Source: Sphingopyxis sp. (GTDB lineage Bacteria > Pseudomonadota > Alphaproteobacteria > Sphingomonadales > Sphingomonadaceae). From it: a stretch of DNA of 34,438 bases. Both the position numbers and the translations under genes were made by a program. Location of the stretch: NCBI GenBank assembly GCA_030655355.1, contig JAURVS010000028.1, forward strand, positions 1-34,438, given 5' to 3'. Every line of letters starts with the position of its first letter. The first letter of the stretch is position 1. Shown here piece by piece: positions 1-9,783 of this stretch. The notes beneath the pieces were generated by a model. The model searched no databases and was not told the origin of the DNA. It worked only from the letters and a program-made list of their open reading frames with translations.

Positions 1-1808
1 CCGCGAACGAGACGGCCTTTCTCTATTCGATATTCGTGCGCGAATATGGGACGAACAATTTTCCCGATTGTTCGAATATGTGCCACGAACCGACGAGCCG
101 CGGGCTGCCTCCCGCAATCGGGATTGGCAAGGGGACGGTGATCCTCGAAGATTTCGACCATGCCGAGGCGATCTTCCTGATCGGGCATAATGCGGGGACA
201 AATGCCCCGCGGATGATGACGCCGCTGGTCGAAGCGCGAAAGCGCGGCGTGCCGATCGTTGCGGTGAACCCGATGCCCGAGCGCGCGCTGATCAAATTTA
301 CCGAGCCGCAGGATATAGTCCAGATGGCGACCTTCGGTTCGACCGAGGTCACCAGCGAATTCGTCCATATAAGGATCGGCGGCGACCTCGCGTTGATCAA
401 GGGCATGATGAAAGTGATGTTCGAGCGCGAGGCGGCGGGCGAAACGATCTTCGACCATGGCTTCATCGCCGAGCATACCGAGGGCTTCGCTGCCTTGGAG
501 GCCGATATCGCGGCGCAGGACTGGCCCGCGATCGTCGCGGCCTCGGGGCTGGCCGAAGCGCAGATCCGCCGTTGCGCCGAAATCTACATTCGCTCGAACG
601 CGACGATCATCTGTTATGGCATGGGGATCACCCAGCATCAGCTGGGGTCGCAGCTTGTCCAGCAGATCGCGAGCCTGCTGTTGCTCAAAGGCAATTACGG
701 CAAGCCGGGCGCCGGGATTTCGCCGATCCGCGGCCATTCGAACGTTCAGGGCGACCGCACCGTCGGGATCGACGAGAAACCGAGCCAGGCGTATCTCGAC
801 AAGGTTCGCGACATATTCGGGTTCGAACCGCCGCGCGAGAACGGCCATCATAGCGTCGAATCGGTCGAAGCGATGATCGATGGCAGCGCCAAAGTGTTTA
901 TCGGCCTCGGCGGCAATTTCGTTCGCGCGATTTCGGATACCGAGCGGTCCTATGCGGCGATGCGAAAGCTGAACCTGACCGTCGGCATCGCGACCAAGCT
1001 CAATCGCGGACATCTGGTCCATGGCCGCGACGCGCTGATCCTTCCCGTCGTCGCGCGGTCCGAACGGATCGAAACCGCGGCGGGCGAACAGTTCGTCACG
1101 ATCGAGGATTCGATGTCGAACGTAACCGCGTCGCGCGGGGTGCTCGACCCGCCGAGCGAACATCTGTTGCCCGAGACCGAGATCGTGTGCCGCATTGCGA
1201 TGGCGACGCTGCCGGACAGCAAGGTCGATTGGGCAAGCTATATCGACGACTACAGCCTGATCCGCGACAAGATCGCCGCGGTCTACCCGGCGATTTACGA
1301 AGATTTCTCGGAGCGCATCAAGGCGCCGATGGGCTTTCACCTCGATATTCCGCCGCGCCGCCGCGTGTGGGCAACGCCGAACGGCAAGGCGAATTTCCTG
1401 ATCCTGCCGGGGCTCGCGGTCAATGCGCCGGTCGCCGATCCGGCGATGCTGCGGCTCGCGACGGTGCGCTCGCACGATCAGTTCAACACGACGATCTATA
1501 GCTATAACGATCGCTATCGCGGCGTGTATAACGACCGGATGATCCTATTCATGAACGCCGACGATATGGCGGCGCGCGCGCTGGAGGCGGGCACGAAGGT
1601 CGCGCTCGAAACGATCAGCGACGATGGCGTCGTGCGCCGCGTCGAAGGGTTGACGATCATCGACTATCCGATGTCGCAAGGTTCGGTCGCGGGCTATTAT
1701 CCCGAACTAAACCCGCTGTTGCCGCTCGGCCACTACGACAAGATCAGCGGCTGTCCGGCGGCCAAGTCGATCCCGGTGCGCGTCGTCGCTGCGGCTTCCA
1801 TTGACTAA
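1..1808 (+). CDS. FdhF/YdeP-family molybdopterin oxidoreductase (formate dehydrogenase-like alpha subunit), 5' truncated by window edge
   Basis: Frame is open upstream of the listed GTG (ANETAFLYSIFVREYGTNNFPDCSNMCHEPTSRGL...), so the ORF extends past the left edge. NNFPDCSNMCHEPTS, IGHNAGTNAPRMMTPL and KGNYGKPGAGISPIRGHSNVQGDRTVGI are typical of this bis-MGD family; C-terminal molydopterin-dinucleotide-binding-like region (RSHDQFNTTIYSYNDRYRGV). Confidence 0.9.
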   Translation, partial: ANETAFLYSIFVREYGTNNFPDCSNMCHEPTSRGLPPAIGIGKGTVILEDFDHAEAIFLIGHNAGTNAPRMMTPLVEARKRGVPIVAVNPMPERALIKFTEPQDIVQMATFGSTEVTSEFVHIRIGGDLALIKGMMKVMFEREAAGETIFDHGFIAEHTEGFAALEADIAAQDWPAIVAASGLAEAQIRRCAEIYIRSNATIICYGMGITQHQLGSQLVQQIASLLLLKGNYGKPGAGISPIRGHSNVQGDRTVGIDEKPSQAYLDKVRDIFGFEPPRENGHHSVESVEAMIDGSAKVFIGLGGNFVRAISDTERSYAAMRKLNLTVGIATKLNRGHLVHGRDALILPVVARSERIETAAGEQFVTIEDSMSNVTASRGVLDPPSEHLLPETEIVCRIAMATLPDSKVDWASYIDDYSLIRDKIAAVYPAIYEDFSERIKAPMGFHLDIPPRRRVWATPNGKANFLILPGLAVNAPVADPAMLRLATVRSHDQFNTTIYSYNDRYRGVYNDRMILFMNADDMAARALEAGTKVALETISDDGVVRRVEGLTIIDYPMSQGSVAGYYPELNPLLPLGHYDKISGCPAAKSIPVRVVAAASID

Positions 1809-2451
1809 GCCGACCAACCTCGCACTTGGGCGGCAGATTGCGCCGCCGCGGTTCCTGATCTTTGCCGGCGTGCTCGCCGCCGCGGCGGGTGCCGTCGCGG
1901 CATGGGGCGCCGAGGCTCGCACCGCATTGCTGATCGGCTTCGACCTTGCGGCCTTGATCTTTCTGGGTTCGATCGTGCCGCTGCTGAGCGCCGATGCCGA
2001 CCGGATGCGGCGAACGGCCGAGAGCAATGACGCGAACCGCGCGGGGCTGCTCGCGATCACCGTGCTGCTGTCGCTTGTCATCCTGTTCGCGGTGGGGACG
2101 CTGATCGCGAGTCCGGGAAGGCTGGGCCGCGCCGATGTCATGCTGATCGTCTCGACGCTCGCGCTTGCCTGGCTGTTCGCGAACATGGTGTTCACCTTGC
2201 ACTATGCGCATCTCTATTATCTGCAGGTCGGCGGCCACGATCAGCGCGGGATCGAAGTGCCGGGGGTGCGCGAGCCCGGCTATTGGGACTTTCTCTATTT
2301 CAGCTTCACGCTGGGCATGACCTTTCAGACGTCCGACGTGACGATATCGGGCGCGCATATGCGCCGCGTCGTCCTCGGCCATTGCATGGCAGCGTTTATC
2401 TTCAACATGGGCATATTGGCGTTCACCGTGAACGCCATCGGCGGGTCATGA
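1801..2451 (+). CDS. DUF1345 family membrane protein
   Basis: Several hydrophobic segments; YWDFLYFSFTLGMTFQTSDVTISGAHMRRVVLGHCMAAFIFNMGILAFTVNAIGG matches the DUF1345 C-terminal signature. TTG start overlaps the upstream stop by 8 nt. Confidence 0.82.
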   Translation: MTKPTNLALGRQIAPPRFLIFAGVLAAAAGAVAAWGAEARTALLIGFDLAALIFLGSIVPLLSADADRMRRTAESNDANRAGLLAITVLLSLVILFAVGTLIASPGRLGRADVMLIVSTLALAWLFANMVFTLHYAHLYYLQVGGHDQRGIEVPGVREPGYWDFLYFSFTLGMTFQTSDVTISGAHMRRVVLGHCMAAFIFNMGILAFTVNAIGGS

Positions 2452-2955
2452 CCCGGCGAGGCGGTCGAGGTCGGCGGCGCGGTTGATATTCGGCGGCACG
2501 AAATCGCTCTGCACTGCGCGCGCGCCGATCCGCCGGGCAAAGGCTTTGACGGCGAGGTCGCTTCCATCCTCCAGCATCGCCTGAAGCTCAGGCAGCGCCG
2601 CGACGGGCCACAGTCCGATCACTGGCTGCATTTCCAGAAAGGCGGGCGCCGGTTCGAGCAGCGCGCGAAGATCATCGGGCAGATGAACGCAATCGACGGG
2701 CGCGGTCAGAAGCTGGTCGAACGCGTGATCTGCGGCGTGGCGCAGCGCCCCGGCGATGCCGCCGAGCGGCCCCATGTCGGGGCGCGGCCAGTCGACGATG
2801 TCCGCGCGGCCGACGATGATCACTGCATCGCAATGCGGGCGCAGCGCCGCGAGCGCATGCTCGAGCAACGTCCGGCCTTCGAGCATCGCAAGCGCCTTGT
2901 CCGACCCGAACCGGCTCGACCGCCCGCCCGCCAGAACAGCGCCGAGCGTCGTCAC
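2446..2955 (-). CDS. mobA: Molybdenum cofactor guanylyltransferase MobA
   Basis: N-terminal LAGGRSSRFGSDKAL nucleotidyltransferase motif, MGPLGGIAGAL, adjacency to fdhD. Confidence 0.88.
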   Translation of the reverse strand: MTTLGAVLAGGRSSRFGSDKALAMLEGRTLLEHALAALRPHCDAVIIVGRADIVDWPRPDMGPLGGIAGALRHAADHAFDQLLTAPVDCVHLPDDLRALLEPAPAFLEMQPVIGLWPVAALPELQAMLEDGSDLAVKAFARRIGARAVQSDFVPPNINRAADLDRLAGS

Positions 2956-3785
2956 GCAATCAGGCCGTTCGGATCGCTGACCACCAGCGCCGAGTCCGCG
3001 CGCGCCAGCGTGACCAGCGTCAATCCGGCCTGCGCGGCGCGCTCGGCGGCAAGGCTGGTGGGCGCCGAAATGGTGACGAGCATAGGGCAGCCCGCGCGCA
3101 CAGTCTTTTCGACCAGCTCATAGCTGCAGCGCGCCGACAGCAGGATGAAGCCCGACGCGGGATCGATGCCTGCCCGCGCGAGCGCGCCGATCAGCTTGTC
3201 GAGCGCATTATGGCGTCCGACATCTTCACGGGCATGAAGGATTTCGCCCGCCGGTGAGCAGAAGGCCGCGGCGTGGACCGCGCCGGTTGCGCGGCCGAGC
3301 GGTTGATGGTCGCGTAGCGCCGCGAGCGCGGCGGCGATGGCGGTGCGGTCGGTCGCGATGCGTGCTGCAAGCGGTGGCAGCGGCCGCAATATCTGTTCGA
3401 TATTCTCGATCCCGCACAGTCCGCAGCTGCTCTCGCTCACCCGCTTGCGCGCGCGTTCGAGCGCAATTTCGTTGCGTTCGGGCGGCAACCAGATGCGCAG
3501 CGCCCAGCCGCCCTCGACGGGGTGCGCATCGATGCGGCGCACCTGACCGGGAGTCTCGACCAGCCCTTCGCCGAGCGCAAAACCCAGCGCATAATCCTCG
3601 AGATCGGCGGGGGTCGCCATCATCACCGCATAGCCGATCCCGCCGACTTCGATCGACACCGGCGCCTCGATCGGAACGCTGCGCACGAGCGCCGCGTCGC
3701 CGGGCGCGGCAAGCCCGATCTGCCGGACCGCAAGGTCGATCATCTTCTGCGCGGAGGTGTCCGGCTTGGCGTTCGCTTGATTCAT
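2952..3785 (-). CDS. fdhD: Formate dehydrogenase accessory sulfurtransferase FdhD
   Basis: SSCGLCG motif, HAAAFCSPAGEILHAREDVGRHNALDKLIG, FILLSARCSYELVEKTVRAGCPMLVTISAPTSLA. Confidence 0.95.
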   Translation of the reverse strand: MNQANAKPDTSAQKMIDLAVRQIGLAAPGDAALVRSVPIEAPVSIEVGGIGYAVMMATPADLEDYALGFALGEGLVETPGQVRRIDAHPVEGGWALRIWLPPERNEIALERARKRVSESSCGLCGIENIEQILRPLPPLAARIATDRTAIAAALAALRDHQPLGRATGAVHAAAFCSPAGEILHAREDVGRHNALDKLIGALARAGIDPASGFILLSARCSYELVEKTVRAGCPMLVTISAPTSLAAERAAQAGLTLVTLARADSALVVSDPNGLIA

Positions 3786-3793
3786 ATCGCAAT

Positions 3794-4723
3794 CTAACCG
3801 ATCGGCGCGGGCTTGTCCCAGCCGTCGCGGCCGATCCGTTCGGCGAGGAAATCGATAAATACGCGCACCCGCGCGGGCAGCGTCGATCCGCCGAGGAACA
3901 ATGCGTGGAAAGGTTCAACGTCGCCCGGATTATAGTCGGCGAGAAGCTCGACCAACCGGCCGTCGGCGATTTCGTCGGCGACGTTGAAGCGGCCGACGCG
4001 CGCGATGCCGACGCCGTCCATCGCAAGCTGGACGACAGTGTCGCCATTGTTCGCCTCGATGACGGGGGTGACGGGCAGATCGAAACTCTCGCCGCCTTGT
4101 GCAAACGGCCACCACGGCTGACGGCGGCGGAAATTGAAGCCGATGCAGCGATGGCCATGGAGGTCGGCGGGGATCACGGGCGTGCCGTGCGCCGCGAGAT
4201 AGGCGGGCGACGCGACGACGGCGCGGTCGCTTTCGCCAAGCCTTCGCGCGATCAGCGGGCTGTCGGGCAGCGGGCCGATGCGGATCGCGACGTCGGCGCG
4301 TTCCTCGATCAGGTCGATGACGGTGTCGGTCAGGCTGATATCGACGATGATGCCGGGATAGCGATCGACGAATTCGCCGAGCAGCGGCACGATATAGCGG
4401 CGACCATAGGATAGGGTGGTACTGACGCGCAGCCGCCCGCGCGGCGCGGCCTGTTCGCCGATCGCCTGTTCGACTTCGGTCAAGTCCGACAGGATGCGCC
4501 GCGCGGCGTGGTAATAGGCCTCGCCCTCGGCGGTCATCGCCAGCGCGCGCGTCGTGCGGACGATCAGGCGGACTCCGAAGCGCGCCTCGATCCCCGAGAT
4601 CGCGCGGCTGACCGCCGAGGGAGACAGGCCGAGCACGCGCGCTGCCGCCGAAAAGCTGCCGCGCTCGATCGCTGTGGCAAAGATTTCCATGTCGGCGGCG
4701 CGATTGACGCGGTCTCTGCTCAT
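3794..4723 (-). CDS. LysR-family transcriptional regulator
   Basis: N-terminal HTH MEIFATAIERGSFSAAARVLGLSPSAVSRAISGIEARFGVRLIVRTTRALAMTAEGEAYY; divergent from an MFS gene. Confidence 0.95.
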   Translation of the reverse strand: MSRDRVNRAADMEIFATAIERGSFSAAARVLGLSPSAVSRAISGIEARFGVRLIVRTTRALAMTAEGEAYYHAARRILSDLTEVEQAIGEQAAPRGRLRVSTTLSYGRRYIVPLLGEFVDRYPGIIVDISLTDTVIDLIEERADVAIRIGPLPDSPLIARRLGESDRAVVASPAYLAAHGTPVIPADLHGHRCIGFNFRRRQPWWPFAQGGESFDLPVTPVIEANNGDTVVQLAMDGVGIARVGRFNVADEIADGRLVELLADYNPGDVEPFHALFLGGSTLPARVRVFIDFLAERIGRDGWDKPAPIG

Positions 4724-4732
4724 CTTTGCGTT

Positions 4733-4748
4733 AAACTCACAAATGTTT
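4733..4748. promoter_or_regulatory. Candidate LysR-type dyad AAAC-N8-GTTT in the lysR/MFS divergent intergenic region
   Basis: AAACTCACAAATGTTT; short dyad about 10 bp upstream of the lysR start. Confidence 0.35.
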
Positions 4749-4823
4749 GGCCGAATTCCGTCCTAAACTAAGTGGTCCGGGAAAGCCATCTGTGCGCTTG
4801 ATAGAAAATCAGGGACTCCGCGC

Positions 4824-5987
4824 ATGAAAATCAATTTACCTTTGCTCGCACTGGCGACGGGCGCTTTCGGTATCGGAATCACCGAATTCGCGCCGATGGG
4901 ACTGCTGCCCGATATGGCCGAGGGGCTGGGGGTTTCGATCCCCGCCGCCGGGCTGCTCGTCTCGGCCTATGCACTGGGCGTGATGCTCGGCGCGCCGTTG
5001 ATGACGCTCACCACCGCGCGGATGAACCGGAGAACGTTGCTCATCGGCCTGATGGCGATCTTCACGCTTGGCAATTTCCTGTCGGCGATCGCGGGCGATT
5101 ACACGACGCTGATGATCGCGCGTGTGATCACGTCGCTCAATCATGGCGCCTTCTTTGGCGTCGGATCGGTCGTCGCCGCGAGCCTTGTCGCCCCCGAGAA
5201 GCGCGCGAGCGCGGTCGCGGCGATGTTCATGGGACTGACGCTCGCCAATGTGATCGGCGTGCCGCTGGCGCCGTGGGTCGGTGAGACGTTCGGGTGGCGC
5301 ACCGCTTTCGGGGTCATCGCCGTCTGGGGCCTGTTCACGATGGCGGCGCTCCGCTTCGCGCTGCCCGATCTTCCGCGCGCAGAAGGCGGCAATATGCTCG
5401 CCGAACTGGGCGTGCTGAAACGGCGTGACGTTCTGATTGCGCTGGCGCTGACCGCGATCGGATCGGCGGCGATGTTCACCGTCTTCACCTATATCGCACC
5501 GATCCTGAAGGAGGCGACAGGAGCGGGGACCTTGTTCGTGACTGCGATGCTGGTGATCTATGGCCTCGGGTTGACCGTGGGCAACTGGCTCGGCGGCGTC
5601 TTTGCCGATCGTTCGATCGACCGCACTTTGATTGTTTCGCTCACCGGGCTTGCGGCGATGCTCCTGCTCTTTGCCGTCACCATGTATTCGCCGATCGCCG
5701 CAGCGATCACGATCTTCGCTTGGGGCGTCGCGACCTTTGCCATCGTCCCGCCACTTCAGATGCGCGTGATGGAAGCGGCGTCGGAAGCGCCCAACCTGGC
5801 GTCGGCGGTCAATATCGGCGCGTTCAACCTGGGCAATGCGGTCGGTGCAGCGGTCGGCGGCGGCGTGATCGGGCTGGGTCTGGGCTTTCCGGCGGTGTCG
5901 ATAGCCGGCGCGGTGATGGCGGTCGCGGGGCTGGTGATCGTGCTTGCATCGCGGACGCCGAAATCTGTGGTGCTTGCCGAGGCCTGA
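4824..5987 (+). CDS. MFS transporter (AraJ/arabinose-efflux-like drug:H+ antiporter subfamily)
   Basis: GITEFAPMGLLPDMAEGLGVSIPAAGLLVSAYALGVMLGAPLMT and roughly 12 hydrophobic segments. Confidence 0.92.
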   Translation: MKINLPLLALATGAFGIGITEFAPMGLLPDMAEGLGVSIPAAGLLVSAYALGVMLGAPLMTLTTARMNRRTLLIGLMAIFTLGNFLSAIAGDYTTLMIARVITSLNHGAFFGVGSVVAASLVAPEKRASAVAAMFMGLTLANVIGVPLAPWVGETFGWRTAFGVIAVWGLFTMAALRFALPDLPRAEGGNMLAELGVLKRRDVLIALALTAIGSAAMFTVFTYIAPILKEATGAGTLFVTAMLVIYGLGLTVGNWLGGVFADRSIDRTLIVSLTGLAAMLLLFAVTMYSPIAAAITIFAWGVATFAIVPPLQMRVMEAASEAPNLASAVNIGAFNLGNAVGAAVGGGVIGLGLGFPAVSIAGAVMAVAGLVIVLASRTPKSVVLAEA

Positions 5988-6027
5988 CGATTGCCATTTC
6001 GGCGGCGGAGCCTATGCAATCATTGGC

Positions 6028-6687
6028 ATGACGACCGAGATTCTCGCTGTGTTGACGGGCAAGGCACGCCCTTTTCGCGATGACGAGCCGAGCGCGATCG
6101 GCAAGCTTCCGGTCGCCGACGCGGTCGCCGTCGGGCCGATGGGGCTTGCGGGTGACGAACAGGCCGATCGCACCGTGCATGGCGGCATCGACAAGGCGAT
6201 CCATCATTATCCCGCCGATCATTATGATTGGTGGCGCGACTATCTGGGTGATGCACCCCTGCTGGGTGGGCCGGGTGCGTTCGGTGAGAATATCTCCACG
6301 TCGGGCCTCGACGAGACCAATGTGTTCCTCGGCGACCGCTTCCGTCTCGGCACCGCGCTCGTTGAAGTGACGCAGGCACGCCAGCCGTGCTGGAAGCTCG
6401 ACCACCGGTTCCAGACGAAGGGCGTGATGGCGCAGGTCGTGAAGACGCGGCGGGCGGGCTGGTATTACCGCGTGCTCGAGGCGGGACAGGTCGAAGCGGG
6501 CGATGCGCTGGTGCTTGTCGAGCGACCCTATCCCGAATGGCCGCTCGCGTCGCTGTTCGCGCTGCTGATCGGCGGCGAGGCGAAGGATCGCCCGGCGGAC
6601 TTGCGCGCGCTGCGCGATGTGCCGGTGCTTGCCGAAACTTGGAAGGTCAGGCGCGCCAAGCTCGCAGAACAGTTCGGCGCCGATTAG
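6028..6687 (+). CDS. MOSC domain protein, YiiM-like
   Basis: ATG at 6028 (MTTEILAVLTGKARPF); GLAGDEQADRTVHGGIDKAIHHYPADHY, GAFGENISTSGLDE, VTQARQPCWKL (MOSC cysteine). Confidence 0.9.
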   Translation: MTTEILAVLTGKARPFRDDEPSAIGKLPVADAVAVGPMGLAGDEQADRTVHGGIDKAIHHYPADHYDWWRDYLGDAPLLGGPGAFGENISTSGLDETNVFLGDRFRLGTALVEVTQARQPCWKLDHRFQTKGVMAQVVKTRRAGWYYRVLEAGQVEAGDALVLVERPYPEWPLASLFALLIGGEAKDRPADLRALRDVPVLAETWKVRRAKLAEQFGAD

Positions 6688-8195
6688 GCTATCCGATTGC
6701 CCATCGCCTCGAGACAGGCGGCGAGCTTTGCGACATCGTCGTCGTTGAAATGCAGCCCCAGCTTGGTGCGGCGCCACAGGATGTCATCGGTGGTGCGCGC
6801 CCATTCATTGGTGACCAGCCATTCGGCTTCGGCGACGCTCAGGCCGTGCGCGATCTCGCCGCCCAGCGCGTCCCAGTCGTCGGCGTCGGCGAGCCAGGCG
6901 CGCGCGTCGGTGCCATAAGCCTTGGCAATGCGATCGACCGTCGCGGCGGTCAGGAAGGGGTGAGCGAGCTTATACTCGGCCTGGAGCGCGGCGGCGCCGT
7001 CGGTCGGGAAATTGCCGCCGGGCAGCGGGGCCTTTGCGGTCCAGCGTTTGCCGGTGAGCGCAGGGATATGATCGACGAGTTCGTCAACCGCGGCTTCGGC
7101 GACATGGCGGTACGAGGTGATCTTGCCGCCATAGATGGTGAGCAGGGGCGCGCCCTCGGCGAGGTCGACGTCGATGCGATAGCCGCGCGTTGCCGCCTCG
7201 GGGCGGCCCGACCCGTCCTCGATCAGCGGGCGCACGCCCGAATAGGTCCACACGACGTCGGCGGGGGTGATTGGCTCGCGGAAATAGAGGCTCGCGCCCT
7301 CGCAGAGATAGGCGATTTCCTCATCGCTCGCGCGCGGAAGGATATTGGGGTCTACATGGTCCTGATCGGTCGTTCCGATCAGCGTGAAGTCCCGCTCATA
7401 GGGGATGGCGAAGAAGATGCGCCCGTCGGGAAGCTGGAAGAAATAGGCATAATCATGCTCGAACAGCTTGCGCACGACGATATGCGATCCGCGCACCAGC
7501 CGCATCTGGTGATCGGGTTCGGCGTCGGCGCGCTTGAGCAGATCGAGCACCGCGGGCCCCGCGGCATTGACGATACTGTGGCTGGTGAAGCGATATTGAT
7601 GGCCCTGATCGTCGCTGGCATCGACGACCCACATGCCATCCTCGCAGCGCAGCATCTCGGCGCGCGTCCGCGTGCGCACGCGCGCGCCATGCTCGGCTGC
7701 GTCGCGCGCGTTGAGGACAACGAGCCGCGCGTCGTCGACCCAGCCGTCCGAATATTCGAAGCCGCGAATATATTGCGGTTGCAGAGCGCCGCCCGAAGCA
7801 TGGCGGCGGAGGTCGATCGAGCGCGTCGCGGGCAGTTTCTTCCGGCCGCCGATATGATCATAGAGGAACAGGCCGAGGCGGAGCAGCCAGCGCGGGCGCA
7901 ATCCGTCGCGATAGGGCAGCACGAAACGCAGCGGATGGATGATGTGCGGCGCGATGCCCCACAGAATCTCGCGCTCCTTCAGCGCCTCGCGCACAAGGCC
8001 GAATTCATAATGTTCGAGGTAGCGCAGACCGCCGTGGATCAGCTTGGTCGAGGCTGACGAGGTGCCTTGCGCCAGATCGCCCGCCTCGAGGAGCAGCACG
8101 CGCGCGCCCCGTCCGGCGGCATCGCGCGCGACGCCGGCGCCGTTCACACCGCCGCCAACGACGATAACATCATAGGGTAGACTGCTGTCAGGCAT
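6684..8195 (-). CDS. glpD: Aerobic glycerol-3-phosphate dehydrogenase
   Basis: FAD-binding DVIVVGGGVNGAGVARDAAGRGARVLLLEAGDLAQGTSSASTKLIHGGLRYLEHYEFGLVREAL. Confidence 0.95.
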   Translation of the reverse strand: MPDSSLPYDVIVVGGGVNGAGVARDAAGRGARVLLLEAGDLAQGTSSASTKLIHGGLRYLEHYEFGLVREALKEREILWGIAPHIIHPLRFVLPYRDGLRPRWLLRLGLFLYDHIGGRKKLPATRSIDLRRHASGGALQPQYIRGFEYSDGWVDDARLVVLNARDAAEHGARVRTRTRAEMLRCEDGMWVVDASDDQGHQYRFTSHSIVNAAGPAVLDLLKRADAEPDHQMRLVRGSHIVVRKLFEHDYAYFFQLPDGRIFFAIPYERDFTLIGTTDQDHVDPNILPRASDEEIAYLCEGASLYFREPITPADVVWTYSGVRPLIEDGSGRPEAATRGYRIDVDLAEGAPLLTIYGGKITSYRHVAEAAVDELVDHIPALTGKRWTAKAPLPGGNFPTDGAAALQAEYKLAHPFLTAATVDRIAKAYGTDARAWLADADDWDALGGEIAHGLSVAEAEWLVTNEWARTTDDILWRRTKLGLHFNDDDVAKLAACLEAMGNRIA

Positions 8196-8319
8196 GGTGC
8201 ATCCCTATGACAGCGCTATCGGATTTGCCAAGAGCCGACATCGTATGCGGCCTACGTATGCGCGTTGCATTCGTGTGGCGCATCCTCCAATTCTGGCATG
8301 TGATATCTAGGGGACGAAT

Positions 8320-9783
8320 GTGAGCGTGAAAGTCGAAACTTTGGTGCTGTTCGGCGCGACGGGCGACCTGGCGCAGCGCATGCTCTTTCCCTCGCTTTAC
8401 AATCTCGCGCTCGACGGACTGTTGGCCGACGCGCTGACGATCATCGGATCGGGCCGGTCGAAAATGGACCGCGCGGCATTTCAGCAACAGGTCCGCGCTG
8501 CGCTGACCGAGCATCTGCCCGCCGACCGCCTTGATGATGACCGCATCGCCGCCTTTCTGGACCGGGTCGATTACTGCGCAATCGATGCGGGCGCGGGTAC
8601 CGGCTATGATGAGCTCGCGGCGTTGCTCGGCGACCGTATGGGCCGACCGATCGGTGTGTATCTCTCAACCCCGCCGTCGATGTTCGGCCCGATCGCGCAG
8701 GGGCTCAAGGCCGCCAATATCGCGTGCGCCGAATGTCGCATTGCGATGGAAAAGCCGATCGGCCAGGATCTCGCTTCATCGCGTGAGGTCAATGCGCAGG
8801 TCGGTGACGCCTTTGCCGAAGACCGCGTATTCCGCATCGACCATTATCTCGGCAAGGAAACGGTGCAGAATCTGCTCGCGCTGCGCTTTGCCAATATGTT
8901 GTTCGAGCCTTTGTGGAACGCGCAGGCGATCGATCACATCCAGATCACCGTCGCCGAGACCGTCGGCCTCGAAGGCCGCGTCTCCTATTATGACGGGGTC
9001 GGCGCGCTGAAGGATATGGTGCAGAACCATATGCTCCAGCTGTTGGCGATCATCGCGATGGAGCCGCCGTCGAGCGTGTCTTCGACTGCGGTGCGCGACG
9101 AAAAGGTCAAGCTGCTGCGCAGCCTCCGCAAAATGAGCGCCGAAGATGTGAAGGCGCATAGCGTGAAGGGGCAATATACGAGCGGCGCGGTGAACGGCGG
9201 TGCGGTTGCGGGTTATGCCGACGAACTCGGCAATCCGTCGAACACCGAAACCTTTGTCGCGATCAAGGCCTATATCGACAATTGGCGCTGGAAGGGCGTG
9301 CCCTTTTACCTGCGCACCGGCAAACGCATGCCCGAACGCAAGTCGGAGGTGCTGATCCAGTTCAAGCCGGTGCCGCATAATATCTTTGCGCGTGTCGGCG
9401 CGGGCAAGCTCGATGCGAACAGCATGATCATCAACCTGCAGCCTGAGGAAAATATCCGGGTCAAGGTGATGGCGAAGCAGCCCGGCCTCGACCGCGACGG
9501 TGTGAAGCTCAAAGAAGTGACGATGGACGTCTCGCTCTCGCACAGCTTTGCCGGCGAGCGGCGGCGCATCGCCTATGAGCGGTTGCTGCTCGATTTCATC
9601 GAAGGCGATCAGACCTTGTTCGTCCGCCGCGACGAGGTCGAGGCGCAGTGGCAGTGGATCGATTCGATCCGCGACGCCTGGGCCGACGTCGACATGGCGC
9701 CGCAGAATTACACCGCGGGAAGCTGGGGTCCGTCGAGCGCGATCGCGCTGATCGAACGCGACGGGGCGAGCTGGCATGACTGA
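8320..9783 (+). CDS. zwf: Glucose-6-phosphate 1-dehydrogenase
   Basis: [51 protein letters not shown]. Confidence 0.97.
   Translation: MSVKVETLVLFGATGDLAQRMLFPSLYNLALDGLLADALTIIGSGRSKMDRAAFQQQVRAALTEHLPADRLDDDRIAAFLDRVDYCAIDAGAGTGYDELAALLGDRMGRPIGVYLSTPPSMFGPIAQGLKAANIACAECRIAMEKPIGQDLASSREVNAQVGDAFAEDRVFRIDHYLGKETVQNLLALRFANMLFEPLWNAQAIDHIQITVAETVGLEGRVSYYDGVGALKDMVQNHMLQLLAIIAMEPPSSVSSTAVRDEKVKLLRSLRKMSAEDVKAHSVKGQYTSGAVNGGAVAGYADELGNPSNTETFVAIKAYIDNWRWKGVPFYLRTGKRMPERKSEVLIQFKPVPHNIFARVGAGKLDANSMIINLQPEENIRVKVMAKQPGLDRDGVKLKEVTMDVSLSHSFAGERRRIAYERLLLDFIEGDQTLFVRRDEVEAQWQWIDSIRDAWADVDMAPQNYTAGSWGPSSAIALIERDGASWHD

Noticed and set aside
3254-4414. 386-aa plus-strand ORF
   Set aside because: Antisense to fdhD and lysR; Arg-rich artefact.
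6387-8057. 556-aa plus-strand ORF
   Set aside because: Antisense to glpD and overlapping the MOSC gene; no domain recognisable.
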